A DNA stretch of 64,000 nt from Falsochrobactrum tianjinense (GCF_019100495.1 NZ_JAHRVA010000004.1:1-64000), one strand, 5' to 3'; positions 26,727 to 35,896 are shown, counted from the stretch's first letter. Program-made: numbers and translations. Notes: a model not told the origin generated them from the letters alone.

Positions 26727-27658
26727 GCCAAATGACAGACGCTTCAAATAATCTCTCATGGCGCGACTGGTTGCTTTCCGAGCGCCCGCAGTCGCGCATG
26801 CAGGCCCGTCTCGGTCGGTCCTATATGGTCTGGCGCCGCTTTACAGCCAACAAGCTGGCGGTGATCGGCCTTTTCGTTATCATTGCCCTGTTGTTGGTCG
26901 CGGCCTTTGCTCCGTTACTGGCACCCCACTCGCCATTCTCTGGTGATCTTGCCAATGCCCGCCTTTTGCCTCCAGGCACACCCGGCTATCTGCTTGGCAC
27001 CGATGGCCAGGGGCGTGATATTCTCTCACGCCTGATCTACGGCTCGCGTCTCACGCTCTATGTAGTGTTGCTGGTCGCCATCATCGCAGCTCCCATCGGT
27101 CTGTTGGTCGGCACGGTTGCAGGCTACGCTGGTGGCTGGGTCGACGCAGTGCTCATGCGCATCACCGATATTTTCCTCGCTTTTCCAAAGCTCATTCTGG
27201 CACTTGCCTTTGTCGCGGCGCTTGGCCCCGGCATTGAAAACGCGATCATTGCGATTGCCATTACCTCATGGCCGCCCTATGCGCGCATTGCTCGCGCCGA
27301 GACACTTACAGTGTGCAATTCCGATTATATTTCCGCTGTTCGCCTGATGGGCGCTTCGCCCTTCCGCATCGTCCTACGCCATATCATGCCGCTCTGCACT
27401 TCCTCGCTGATCGTGCGTGTCACGCTCGATATGGCTGGCATTATTCTCACAGCCGCAGGCCTGGGTTTCCTTGGCCTGGGCGCACAGCCGCCGCTGCCCG
27501 AATGGGGTGCGATGATTGCATCGGGCCGCCGTTTCATCCTCGACCAATGGTGGGTTGCAGCCATGCCCGGCATTGCTATCCTTATCGTCAGCCTTGGCTT
27601 TAACTTTCTCGGCGATGGCCTGCGCGATGCGCTTGATCCGCGGGGTAGTAACCAGTGA
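26723..27658 (+). CDS. Peptide ABC transporter permease (DppC-type)
   Basis: A 311-residue permease with an N-terminal cytoplasmic stretch of about 45 residues, six helices and the EAA motif region (YISAVRLMGASPFRIVLRHIMP). GTDGQGRDILSRLIYGSRLTL is the typical OppC/DppC periplasmic-side motif. It overlaps both neighbours by four bases and pairs with the DppB-type permease to form the channel. Confidence 0.9.
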   Translation: MSQMTDASNNLSWRDWLLSERPQSRMQARLGRSYMVWRRFTANKLAVIGLFVIIALLLVAAFAPLLAPHSPFSGDLANARLLPPGTPGYLLGTDGQGRDILSRLIYGSRLTLYVVLLVAIIAAPIGLLVGTVAGYAGGWVDAVLMRITDIFLAFPKLILALAFVAALGPGIENAIIAIAITSWPPYARIARAETLTVCNSDYISAVRLMGASPFRIVLRHIMPLCTSSLIVRVTLDMAGIILTAAGLGFLGLGAQPPLPEWGAMIASGRRFILDQWWVAAMPGIAILIVSLGFNFLGDGLRDALDPRGSNQ

Positions 27659-28488
27659 CACCACTCCTGACGGTAGACGAGTTGCGCGTCACTTTTCCGA
27701 CCCGAACGGGCGTGATCGAGGCGGTGCGCGGTGTAAGCTTCACGCTTGGCCGCGAACGGCTTGGAATTGTCGGCGAATCGGGCTCGGGCAAATCCCAGAC
27801 TGGTCGCGCGATCATGGGACTTACCCCGCCTCATGCGCAAATTTCGGCCAAAACGCTCCAGTTCGACGGCATCGACCTGTTGAATATTTCGGCCCGGGAG
27901 CGCCGCGCTCTGCGCGGTAGCCGCATCGCAATGGTGCTGCAAGATCCGAAATATTCGCTCAACCCGGTCATGTCCATCGGTAGACAGATTGCCGAAACGC
28001 TCAAGGCCCACGGCAAGTATAGCAATGACGAAATCCGCAAGCGCTCGATCTCCATGCTGGAAGCGGTGCAAATCCGCGATGCCGAACGGGTCATGAAGCT
28101 TTATCCACACGAGGTTTCCGGCGGCATGGGCCAGCGTGTCATGATCGCCATGATGCTGGTGGCCGAACCGGAATTGCTGATCGCGGACGAGCCGACATCA
28201 GCACTCGATGTAACTGTTCAGCTTGAAGTGCTTGGTATTCTCGACAAGCTGGTGGCCGAACGCGGCATGGGCCTAATCTTCATCAGCCATGACCTGCGTC
28301 TCGTCTCATCCTTCTGTGATCGGGTCATCGTCATGTATGCGGGCCGTATCGTTGAGGAGATTGCTGCCAGCGATCTCGCCAGCGCCAAACATCCCTATAC
28401 GCAAGGACTGCTCAACTGCATGCCCAAAATCGGAGCCGATCAGCATCCCCTGCCCACCTTGCAGCGTCAGGAGGAATGGCAGCTATGA
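27655..28488 (+). CDS. Peptide ABC transporter ATPase (DppD-type)
   Basis: A 277-residue ATP-binding subunit. Walker A GESGSGKS (about 40-47), Q-loop [10 protein letters not shown], signature VSGGMGQR, Walker [13 protein letters not shown] and switch histidine in FISHDLR are all intact. It starts with GTG overlapping the permease stop (GTGA). The C-terminal oligopeptide-transporter extension found in many DppD proteins, including its cysteine cluster, is short here (only one Cys, in LLNCMP). Confidence 0.9.
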   Translation: MTPLLTVDELRVTFPTRTGVIEAVRGVSFTLGRERLGIVGESGSGKSQTGRAIMGLTPPHAQISAKTLQFDGIDLLNISARERRALRGSRIAMVLQDPKYSLNPVMSIGRQIAETLKAHGKYSNDEIRKRSISMLEAVQIRDAERVMKLYPHEVSGGMGQRVMIAMMLVAEPELLIADEPTSALDVTVQLEVLGILDKLVAERGMGLIFISHDLRLVSSFCDRVIVMYAGRIVEEIAASDLASAKHPYTQGLLNCMPKIGADQHPLPTLQRQEEWQL

Positions 28489-29228
28489 ATACGGCATTGA
28501 GCGTCGATAAGATCGACGTCTATTTCGACCATTTCCACGCATTGAAATCAGTCAACATAGATGTGGCCCATGGTGAATCCTTCGGACTGGTTGGTGAGTC
28601 CGGTTCCGGAAAATCCACCCTGCTGCGTGCGGTGGCCGGGCTTGCGCCCATTGACAGCGGCGATATCCGCATTGACGGGAAGCAGCTCAAGAACCCGCGC
28701 GACAAGGCATTTTACCGTGACGTTCAGATGGTCTTTCAGGATCCCTACGGCTCGCTTCATCCGCGCCAGACTGTCGACCGTCTCTTGCTTGAGCCGCTTG
28801 CGGTTCACAGCATCGGTGACAGTGAAAAGCGTATCGTCCGCGCGCTGGACGAGGTGGGGCTGGGGTCTGGTTTCCGCTTCCGCTATCCACACCAGCTTTC
28901 CGGCGGCCAGCGTCAGCGTATCGCGATTGCCCGCGCCCTCATCATAGAGCCGAGTATCCTGCTGCTGGACGAACCCACATCTGCGCTCGACGCTTCCGTG
29001 CAAGCAGAAGTGCTTAATCTTCTGGAGCAGGTACGGCAAGATCGCAACCTTACCTTTGTGATGGTAAGCCATGATCTGGCTGTCATCACCCATATGTGCG
29101 AACGGCTTGCCGTCATGCGCAATGGGGAAGTGATCGAAAAATTGGAATCAGGCGCGCTCATCAGCGGCGATATAGACGCCGATTATACGAAAAACCTGAT
29201 GCGCGCGAGTGAAGGATTCCGCCGGTAA
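28485..29228 (+). CDS. Peptide ABC transporter ATPase (DppF-type)
   Basis: A 247-residue second ATP-binding subunit with Walker [11 protein letters not shown]-loop VFQDPYGSLHP, signature LSGGQRQR, Walker [12 protein letters not shown] and VSHDLAV. The ATG at 28485 overlaps the preceding stop as ATGA, the same coupling as between the other genes, so it is preferred over an in-frame start 9 bases upstream. It lacks most of the C-terminal extension of long DppF proteins. Last gene of the unit, followed by a terminator. Confidence 0.9.
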   Translation: MNTALSVDKIDVYFDHFHALKSVNIDVAHGESFGLVGESGSGKSTLLRAVAGLAPIDSGDIRIDGKQLKNPRDKAFYRDVQMVFQDPYGSLHPRQTVDRLLLEPLAVHSIGDSEKRIVRALDEVGLGSGFRFRYPHQLSGGQRQRIAIARALIIEPSILLLDEPTSALDASVQAEVLNLLEQVRQDRNLTFVMVSHDLAVITHMCERLAVMRNGEVIEKLESGALISGDIDADYTKNLMRASEGFRR

Positions 29229-29235
29229 TACGCTT

Positions 29236-29265
29236 TAAAAAGGCAGAGGAATCCCTGCCTTTTTA
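29236..29265. terminator. Bidirectional intrinsic terminator after the peptide ABC operon
   Basis: AAAAAGGCAG (29237-29246) and CTGCCTTTTT (29255-29264) form a 10-bp perfect stem with T-runs on both strands. It lies between the convergent ends of the DppF-type gene and the lipoprotein gene. Confidence 0.92.
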
Positions 29266-29288
29266 ACAGGTTAGGAAAATTTATTGAA

Positions 29289-29747
29289 TCATTTCTTCCG
29301 CGGCTTTTTAGGTAATGTTACCGGCGCTTCCGATTTCGCCTTCGCGGCAGCAGCTTCGGCAGCGATTTGGTCAGCACTTTTGGGCGAAGTGTCGATAACC
29401 GCTCGCACCAAACCATTGGAAGAAACCTGACAGACTGCCGTACGCAGATCAACTTGCAGATCGACATCCGTTCCGCCGCCTGCGCGCGGGCGCGAATTGA
29501 CAGCGCTGATTGCACGTTCAGGCAAGAAATATTTATTAGCAGCAGAGGTAATGCAGGGCTGCGCCAATGCCGGGGCCACCGTCGAGGTTGGAATGAAGCG
29601 CCGAGCAGATATGGTTGGCGCGGTCACAGGTGCTTCGGATAGTCCCGGAGGCGTCGGGGTTCGGGCGCTTGTCGTACAGGCGGCAGCCAAAGGAGCCAGC
29701 ATCGCAATAACAAGGAAACGGGCTCCGATATGGACAGGTCTGTGCAT
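29289..29747 (-). CDS. Putative lipoprotein, function unknown
   Basis: A 152-residue predicted lipoprotein (MHRPVHIGARFLVIAMLAPLAAAC, lipobox LAAAC). The mature region has a compact domain with two cysteines (about 70-125: QPCITSAANKYFLPE and DLRTAVCQVSSNGLVRAVIDT) and a basic Lys/Arg tail ending PKKPRKK. I do not recognise the family. The ATG at 29747 has GAGG 9 bases upstream and directly precedes the signal sequence. Alone, downstream of the hydrolase gene on the same strand. Confidence 0.7.
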   Translation of the reverse strand: MHRPVHIGARFLVIAMLAPLAAACTTSARTPTPPGLSEAPVTAPTISARRFIPTSTVAPALAQPCITSAANKYFLPERAISAVNSRPRAGGGTDVDLQVDLRTAVCQVSSNGLVRAVIDTSPKSADQIAAEAAAAKAKSEAPVTLPKKPRKK

Positions 29748-29867
29748 GGTCAACCTCACAGGATTTGCGCGATAGAGTGATTTATCTTCCATTGTACCGC
29801 TCTCAACCCATTGTCGAGTGGCAGGAAAGTCACATTACCGATTTTTCGCTTCGCATCCACAGTCGTA

Positions 29868-30749
29868 TCATTCCTGTTTCGCGAAAATCCAGTTCAGCAT
29901 TTCGCGCCAGTCACTCATGCGGATCGGCGTGCCGTGATTACCGCTCTCAAAGCGGCGAAACTGCACCGGATAACCGGGTGCACGCCTGCGTATCTCGCGA
30001 TAGAAGCCTTCCTGCCTGTCGATGGCAAAAACTGGATCGCGGCTTCCATGCGTGAAAAATATCGGCACGCGCCTTTTGAAAGCAAGCGATTTAAAAAAGC
30101 TCTCGTCCCAAAGTGATCCCATCAGGATCAGCCCGGCAAGCTGCCCCCCTGCCTTCTTGTTGGAAGCAATCCGCCAGCACAATGCCCCGCCCTGTGACCC
30201 GCAAGCCAGAATGAGTGGCGCGGATGGTGCGGATATTTTCACCGTCTCGATCAGTCCGGCGATCTGTGCTTCGCCTGCCGCCGCAAAATCCTTGAAATCT
30301 GGTGTAAGATAAAGCCCGCCATTGCGGCTTGCGAGATTTTTCACACGGTTGAAATTGCCGCCAAATGTGAAATCGTTCACACCCTGCAAACGGTTTCCCC
30401 CGCGCCCATGCAGGTAAATAACGATGAAGGATGCCCCTTCCCGCTTGCCCACCGCCATGGCCTTGACGGAGCCGACACTGGTTTGAAAAACCGCATCTTT
30501 CTGGTAGGCGCGAGCTTTCAGCGAGACATAGGCGTCCCTGGCTCGCTTTTCCGGCACGGCGTCGCGTCCGTTGATATCGCGCATTTCATTGTAATCGACG
30601 ATTTTATAATCGCCATTATCGGCAGCACCCAAAATACCGGGATAGGAGAAATAATCGTCCTTGTATGGCGGAAGCGGCCCTTGCGCAAAGGCGGAAACGG
30701 CAGATAAGAGAAACAATCCTGCGAATAATCCGGTCCGCTTGCGCATCAC
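29868..30749 (-). CDS. Exported alpha/beta-fold hydrolase
   Basis: A 293-residue secreted protein with signal peptide MMRKRTGLFAGLFLLSAVSAFAQ. The hydrolase fold shows an oxyanion segment VIYLHGRGGNRLQG, nucleophile elbow ACGSQGGALC, acid in THGSRDPVFAI and histidine in ESGNHGTPIRM, a complete triad. The large N-terminal part (25-105) before the core is not recognisable. Substrate unknown. It lies 16 bases downstream of the cobR-type gene on the same strand, so co-transcription is likely, though nothing links it to cobalamin. Confidence 0.78.
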   Translation of the reverse strand: MMRKRTGLFAGLFLLSAVSAFAQGPLPPYKDDYFSYPGILGAADNGDYKIVDYNEMRDINGRDAVPEKRARDAYVSLKARAYQKDAVFQTSVGSVKAMAVGKREGASFIVIYLHGRGGNRLQGVNDFTFGGNFNRVKNLASRNGGLYLTPDFKDFAAAGEAQIAGLIETVKISAPSAPLILACGSQGGALCWRIASNKKAGGQLAGLILMGSLWDESFFKSLAFKRRVPIFFTHGSRDPVFAIDRQEGFYREIRRRAPGYPVQFRRFESGNHGTPIRMSDWREMLNWIFAKQE

Positions 30750-30765
30750 GCCTCCGATCAGCCCT

Positions 30766-31281
30766 CTATAGCTCCAGCTTGTGATAACGGCGATTGAGGT
30801 AAATCAGCGCCTCCTCGTCCTCGCTCGAACGCAAGGCCGCCACTTCACCGAAAAGGACATAATGGGTCGAATGTTCCTGAACACTCGTCACATGGCAATC
30901 GAATGCCGCCAGAGCGCCCTTCAGGGTCGGCGCCCCCGTGGCGAGAACATCCCATTCCGACAGCTCGAAACGTTCGTCTTGTGTAAGCCCGATGCGCCCG
31001 GAAAACGCGTCCGCCAATTGTTCATGCGAACCCGCCAGCGTATTGACGGCGAAAACACGGTTTTTGATGAAAATCCGGTTTTCCTCATGCACCTTTTGCA
31101 GACAAACCAAAATTGTCGGGGGGTTATCCGAAACTGAACAGGATGCTGTCAGCGTAAGCCCGCGCCGCCCGGCGGCCCCAGCCGTGGTGACAACCTGCAC
31201 CGCCCCTGCGTAATGGCTCATTGCGTCGCGATAAGCCTTCGGCTCGATGGGCACTGCATCTGAAATAATATTTTTTACCAT
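30766..31281 (-). CDS. cobR: Flavin reductase-like protein, probable cob(II)yrinate a,c-diamide reductase
   Basis: A 171-residue (from ATG at 31281) FMN-binding split-barrel protein of the flavin reductase family. Motifs are VVTTAGAAGRRGLTLTASCSVSDNPPTILVCLQ, split here by eye into the GLTLTASCSVS and PPTILVC blocks, then FAVNTLAGSHEQLADAFSG and the C-terminal YLNRRYHKL. A Brucella member of this family was shown to be CobR, which reduces Co(II) corrin before adenosylation by CobO. The cobB, cobC, cobD, cobO, cobP and cobQ genes lie within 10 kb, which supports that reading. An alternative ATG at 31299 is possible; neither has a strong Shine-Dalgarno. Confidence 0.8.
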   Translation of the reverse strand: MVKNIISDAVPIEPKAYRDAMSHYAGAVQVVTTAGAAGRRGLTLTASCSVSDNPPTILVCLQKVHEENRIFIKNRVFAVNTLAGSHEQLADAFSGRIGLTQDERFELSEWDVLATGAPTLKGALAAFDCHVTSVQEHSTHYVLFGEVAALRSSEDEEALIYLNRRYHKLEL

Positions 31282-31407
31282 TTGCACGTCAATAAGCATC
31301 CGTATTGTCTTGCGGGCCACCCCGGAACTGTATCCTGATTGCCTGCACAGATTAGGGGCATTGCACAATGGCGAGGAAACCGCTACCCAATTTTCGTTCA
31401 AATTGCC

Positions 31408-32586
31408 ATGAAATGTTTAAAGAAGACCGGTCGCGTGATTGAGCCTGAACAGTTTCTGAAGCCATATGGAGCGTTTTTTCGCCCGAAACTACGTGGCAAC
31501 AATTATCTGAAGTATTTTTCTGCCAGCTTCTCGGCCTTGGCCCTCCTGTGCCTGGCAATTGCAACGCCAGCCCGTTCACAAGATATCCGCATCGGGTTTG
31601 CGGCACCCTTGAGTGGCGGCTTCGCGCTCCTCGGCAAGCAATTAGGCGATGGTGCGCAAGTCGCCGCCAGTGTAAAAAATGTATCCCTCACGATAGCCGA
31701 CGATCAATGCAATGCGGAAGGCGGCAAGGCCGTTGCCGAAAACTTCATCCGGGAAGGCGTCCAGATAGCGGCAGGGTTTCTGTGTTCCGAAGCACTGGAA
31801 GCAGCCTTGCCAGTATTGAACCAGAACAATATTCCCGTCATCGCCTCAGGTATCAGCAACCTTACCCTCACCGAGCGGCGCTCGACCGCACCCATGCCCA
31901 TCTTTCACCTGACGACCGGGCTCGAAAAGGAAATGCACGCCACCGGCAGTTTTCTTGCAAGCCTCTGGCGCTCGCAGCCCTTCGCCATCATCGATGACGG
32001 CACCATCGAAGGTCGCGAACGCGCCGCGCGCCTTGTAGCCCAACTCAAAGAGCAACAGCTCCAGCCCGTCTTCACTGACACTTACCGTCCCGGACTTGAA
32101 AACCAAAATGCTCTTGTAGCGCGCCTACGCCGCGCCGGCGCCACGCATGTCTATGTCGGCGGCGAGCGCGATGATATTGCAGCCATCGGCGCTAGTGCTC
32201 ATACCCTCAAATATTCGCTGGTAATTGCAGGCGGAAGCGTTTTAAAAGCTGCTCCCAGCCCGCAGCCCTTGAGCGAGGGAACGCTCATGATTGCGCCATT
32301 GAACCCGCAGGATCTACCGACGGCCAAACCCGCCATCGACGCGCTTCGTAAGGCAGACTCGCTGGTTGGAGCCTATTCCATCACCGGCTATGCAACAGTC
32401 GAACTGGCGGCGGAGGCCCTCAAACAGGCACAGGAACAAAACCGCACGGTCCAGAATATTCTGAGTGACAGTTCCTTTGAAACCGTGTTGGGCACCATCA
32501 AGTTCGATGCGAACGGTATGAGGACTGACAATCCAAACCGTTTGCAGCGCTATGAAGGCAAGCATTTCATACCAGCCGATAGATAA
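31408..32586 (+). CDS. Orphan ABC transporter substrate-binding protein (Peripla_BP_6)
   Basis: A roughly 392-residue branched-chain-amino-acid-type periplasmic binding protein. A hydrophobic signal (SASFSALALLCLAIATPARS) is followed by the mature start QDIRIGFAAPLSGGF, then LTIADDQCNAEGGKAVAEN and IPVIASGISN, typical of the LivJ-like fold. The N terminus is uncertain: the signal sits about 34 residues after the ATG at 31408, so a later GTG at 31435 or another start may be used. No permease or ATPase accompanies it. Its last 20 bases overlap the end of the convergent cobD gene. Confidence 0.75.
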   Translation: MKCLKKTGRVIEPEQFLKPYGAFFRPKLRGNNYLKYFSASFSALALLCLAIATPARSQDIRIGFAAPLSGGFALLGKQLGDGAQVAASVKNVSLTIADDQCNAEGGKAVAENFIREGVQIAAGFLCSEALEAALPVLNQNNIPVIASGISNLTLTERRSTAPMPIFHLTTGLEKEMHATGSFLASLWRSQPFAIIDDGTIEGRERAARLVAQLKEQQLQPVFTDTYRPGLENQNALVARLRRAGATHVYVGGERDDIAAIGASAHTLKYSLVIAGGSVLKAAPSPQPLSEGTLMIAPLNPQDLPTAKPAIDALRKADSLVGAYSITGYATVELAAEALKQAQEQNRTVQNILSDSSFETVLGTIKFDANGMRTDNPNRLQRYEGKHFIPADR

Positions 32587-33556
32587 GCCTCATGAGGCTG
32601 GCGGCAATCATCAGCCCCGTCAGCAAACTCATGGACGACCAGAACAGCGCCAGCGCCGCATCAATATCATCGGCACCGGCATCGCGCTTGCCTTGTGCAT
32701 TGAGCATCGGTCCGGCAACCTTCTCCTCGCCATATTGGCGCGGACCAGCAAGAGCCAGCCCCAATGCACCGGCAAAGGCCGATTCAGGCCAGCCTGCATT
32801 GGGTGAGCGATGCAGACGCGCATCGGCGCACATGACGGAAAATGCTGCGCGCCCGCTTTCTTTGCTTATATTGAATAGTGCCGCGAGAACTGCAAGCAAT
32901 CCCGTCAGACGTGCAGGGATATAATTGATCACATCGTCGAGCCGGGCGGCAAAACGCCCGAAGTGGCGATAGCGATCATTCAGATGCCCGATCATGGAAT
33001 CGGCAGTATTAATCAACTTATAGGCAAAAAGTCCCGGCAAGCCGCCGATAATAAACCAGAAAACCGGTGCGACAATGCCATCAGAAGCGTTTTCGGCAAG
33101 ACTTTCGATGGCAGCGCGGCTCACCTCGCCTTCATCCAGTTGTTCGGGATTGCGCCCGACAATCATGGATACGGCCCTGCGCCCGCCCTCTATGCCCTCT
33201 TTCCTCAAGCCTTGCGCGACGGCATGAACATGATCAGCAAGGCTCTTTTGCGCCAGCAGAACCGCAACGATAATAATCTCGACAAGTGCACCCGCAGTTC
33301 CAAGCAATGGCAGCAGGGCTTCGATAAGAAGTCCAAGAAGGATGCAGAAAGTAACCAACCCGATGGTCAGCCACATGCCGCTGCGATGCAGCTTGTCATC
33401 CGGTGAAGTGGAATGGTTCCAGCGCCGCTCGCCCCAGCCGATTGCCCTGCCGAACAGCACCACTGGATGTGGAATTTTTTGCCAAAGGACCGGTGGATCG
33501 CCGACCAGCCGATCCAGAACAAGCGCCAGCGAAAGGATAATCAGTTTAATTTCCAT
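32567..33556 (-). CDS. cobD: Adenosylcobinamide-phosphate synthase (CbiB/CobD)
   Basis: A 329-residue inner-membrane enzyme joining aminopropanol phosphate (or aminopropanol) to adenosylcobyric acid. Several hydrophobic segments and the family motifs DRLVGDPPVLWQKIPHPVVLFGRAIGW (split: DRLVGDPP, HPVVLFGRAIG), SLAENASDGIVAPVFW, YKLINTADSMIGH and LHRSPNAGWPESAFAGALGL (in part RSPNAGWPE) are present. Named cobD in the Pseudomonas denitrificans scheme and cbiB in the Salmonella scheme. It is the last gene of cobB-cobC-cobD, 22 bases after cobC. Confidence 0.93.
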   Translation of the reverse strand: MEIKLIILSLALVLDRLVGDPPVLWQKIPHPVVLFGRAIGWGERRWNHSTSPDDKLHRSGMWLTIGLVTFCILLGLLIEALLPLLGTAGALVEIIIVAVLLAQKSLADHVHAVAQGLRKEGIEGGRRAVSMIVGRNPEQLDEGEVSRAAIESLAENASDGIVAPVFWFIIGGLPGLFAYKLINTADSMIGHLNDRYRHFGRFAARLDDVINYIPARLTGLLAVLAALFNISKESGRAAFSVMCADARLHRSPNAGWPESAFAGALGLALAGPRQYGEEKVAGPMLNAQGKRDAGADDIDAALALFWSSMSLLTGLMIAASLMRLIYRLV

Positions 33557-33578
33557 TAGCTTGGCCAGTTTCCCTGAA

Positions 33579-34592
33579 TCAGTTTTTCAAGCGTAGAATA
33601 TCTTGCAGGGCTTGCTCCAGCCGCATCAAATCGGCATCATCCAGGGCAAGCCCGATGCGCAACCACTCCGGCGCATAGGAAAACTTGCGCACCAGAATAT
33701 GTCTTTTGCAAAGCGCGTCATAAAGGGCATGTGCGCCAGGGTGTTGCACAAGCGAAAACAAAGCCGTACCGCCAATCTCGCTGAGGCCCGAACGCTCCAG
33801 AACACCAGACAGGCCAAGACGCCGCAAATCGATCCTTGCACGAAAATCGGATAGTTCGGAACGGTTTTCAAAAGCATGGCTGGCTATAGTCAGTGCCGGC
33901 CCCGATACCGCCCAAGGGCCAAGACGCTGCGTAACCTTCGCCGCGATGGCAGCGCCCGAAAGCATGAAACCCAACCGCAGTCCCCCCAGCCCAAAGAACT
34001 TGCCGAAAGATTTAAGCACAATCATAGGTACGCTTGTAACATCCGCCGCGACGCTAATTTGATGATGCGCATCGGCGAAAGCTTCATCAACAACGAGAAA
34101 GCCACCTCGCTCGCCCAGTATTTGTGCAAGGCGTATCAAATCCTGCCGCGCAATCACGCGCCCGTCCGGATTGTTTGGATTAACGATCACTCCAACACTC
34201 GCAGTGCCTGGAATATCTTCAAGCCCTGCACATTCCACCACATTCCAGCCGGACGCCGCGAAAGACGCCCCGTGCTCCTGATAGGTCGGCCCCAGAATGG
34301 CCACCGTGGTGGGTGGCAAAAGCGTGGGAAGAAGCTGGATAAGCGCCTGCGTTCCGGGTGTAGCAACGATCGGTGCATTGTCCACAATGCCATAATAGCG
34401 CCGCGCCGCTGCAAGCGTGCGCCGCAAAAGACCCTCGTCGGGCAGGCGGTTCCAGATAGCCGCGCCCAGCGTGGGCAGCGGAAAGTGCTCGGGATTGATC
34501 CCGGTCGAAAGATCGAGCCACTCTTGGGCGCTGCCGCCAAAACGTGCAGTCGCCCGATCCAGCGCCCCGCCATGTTCGATAGGCATAGTCAC
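33579..34592 (-). CDS. cobC: Threonine-phosphate decarboxylase / cobalamin biosynthesis aminotransferase-like protein
   Basis: A 337-residue PLP enzyme (fold type I) that makes (R)-1-amino-2-propanol phosphate for the lower-ligand linker. Seen: HGGALDRATARFG and WLDLSTGINPEHFP at the N terminus, VNPNNPDGR, VVDEAFADA and the PLP lysine in VLKSFGKFFGLGGLRLGF. The GTG at 34592 overlaps the cobB stop as GTGA, which argues for coupling; an ATG lies two codons in. Called cobC in the P. denitrificans scheme, cobD in Salmonella. Confidence 0.92.
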   Translation of the reverse strand: MTMPIEHGGALDRATARFGGSAQEWLDLSTGINPEHFPLPTLGAAIWNRLPDEGLLRRTLAAARRYYGIVDNAPIVATPGTQALIQLLPTLLPPTTVAILGPTYQEHGASFAASGWNVVECAGLEDIPGTASVGVIVNPNNPDGRVIARQDLIRLAQILGERGGFLVVDEAFADAHHQISVAADVTSVPMIVLKSFGKFFGLGGLRLGFMLSGAAIAAKVTQRLGPWAVSGPALTIASHAFENRSELSDFRARIDLRRLGLSGVLERSGLSEIGGTALFSLVQHPGAHALYDALCKRHILVRKFSYAPEWLRIGLALDDADLMRLEQALQDILRLKN

Positions 34593-35896
34593 GCACTATC
34601 TCCATTAAAATCGATGATATGCATGAACGAACCTGAAACAGAACCAACGCGCTGCCCGGCTTCACCCATATTTTTTTCCAGCGCATCGCGCACTTTGAAA
34701 AGCCGCTGTGCTGCTCCTTCGCGCACAATGCTTGCATAATGGAATTCATGGGCACTGAGCGGCGTTCTCCACGGCGCACCTTCAAGCGGTTCCAGCGTGC
34801 GATAGCCAAGATGCAGCTTTCGCCGAGCAAAGGAGGTCTCCACCGGCAACAGGCCCAGCATCCCATGACGCACACCATTGACGTCTTCCAGAGCCTCGCC
34901 CAGCACCATATAGCCGCCGCACTCGCCATAGATCGTAACGCCGCGCGCCGCAGCAGCCTTGGTTCCCACTTGAAATCGCTTGGCCTCTGCAAGCTTTCCG
35001 GCAAAAATTTCGGGATAGCCGCCAGGCAGATAGATAGCATCGGCGTCCAGCGCAGGGCCCTCGTCTGCCAGCGGTGAGAAGAAGGATATTTCGACCCCTC
35101 TCCTGTGCCACCCTTCAAAAAGATGCGCATAAGCAAAGGCAAAAGCATCATCGCGTGCAACCGCAATGCGGCTGCCCAATGGCTCAATCCGCGGCACATT
35201 GGCCATTGCGGGCGGGCGTTGGGAGCCAAGCCATATATGGCGAAGCGTCTTGAAGTCGATATGCGCCTCCATCACGTCCGCTGCGTGGTCAAGAAATCGT
35301 TCGAGATCGGCGTGCTCGCCCGCCTGCACCAGTCCCAGGTGGCGCTCGGGCAACAGCAGCGCCTCGTCACGCGGCAGAGCGCCAAGCACTGGAATACCGA
35401 GTGGTGCCAAGGCTTCCCGAAGCATGGCTTCGTGGCGCGCACCACCGACCCGATTAAGAATCACCCCTGCAATCAGCACATTCTTGCGAAACTGGCTGAA
35501 CCCGGAAACGATTGCGGCGACCGAATGCGATAGTCTGGCGCAATCCACCACCAGAACGACCGGCAGGCCGAGCATTCGCGCCAGATCGGCAGACGATCCC
35601 TTATTGTTCGACGCGCCGTCGAAAAGGCCCATCATGGCTTCCGCGACAAGCAATTTTCCACCCTCGGTCATGCGCGAGGAAAGCGCACTGATGAGTTCAG
35701 CCCGCATGCCCCATGGGTCGAGATTGAAGCATTCTGCGCCGCTTGCGGCCCGATGATAGGCAGGGTCGATATAATCGGGACCTGCCTTGACCGGCGCCAG
35801 CGCTACATCCATCCGCTTCAACGCGCGCAGCAATCCCAGCGCTACCGTGGTTTTGCCCGAACCCGATGCCGGTGCTGCAATCATGAAACCGTTCAT
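34589..35896 (-). CDS. cobB: Cobyrinic acid a,c-diamide synthase
   Basis: A 435-residue glutamine-dependent amidotransferase that amidates (hydrogenobyrinic or cobyrinic) acid at a and c. The N-terminal dethiobiotin-synthetase-like ATPase domain starts MIAAPASGSGKTTVALGLL with PVKAGPDYIDPAYH and EAMMGLFDG. The C-terminal class I GATase domain (about 240-430) has YLPGGYPE, the nucleophilic Cys in YGECGGYMVLGEAL and a histidine in SAHEFHYA. The start at 35896 has GGAG 11 bases upstream. First gene of cobB-cobC-cobD, preceded by a structured 128-bp leader. Confidence 0.93.
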   Translation of the reverse strand: MNGFMIAAPASGSGKTTVALGLLRALKRMDVALAPVKAGPDYIDPAYHRAASGAECFNLDPWGMRAELISALSSRMTEGGKLLVAEAMMGLFDGASNNKGSSADLARMLGLPVVLVVDCARLSHSVAAIVSGFSQFRKNVLIAGVILNRVGGARHEAMLREALAPLGIPVLGALPRDEALLLPERHLGLVQAGEHADLERFLDHAADVMEAHIDFKTLRHIWLGSQRPPAMANVPRIEPLGSRIAVARDDAFAFAYAHLFEGWHRRGVEISFFSPLADEGPALDADAIYLPGGYPEIFAGKLAEAKRFQVGTKAAAARGVTIYGECGGYMVLGEALEDVNGVRHGMLGLLPVETSFARRKLHLGYRTLEPLEGAPWRTPLSAHEFHYASIVREGAAQRLFKVRDALEKNMGEAGQRVGSVSGSFMHIIDFNGDSA

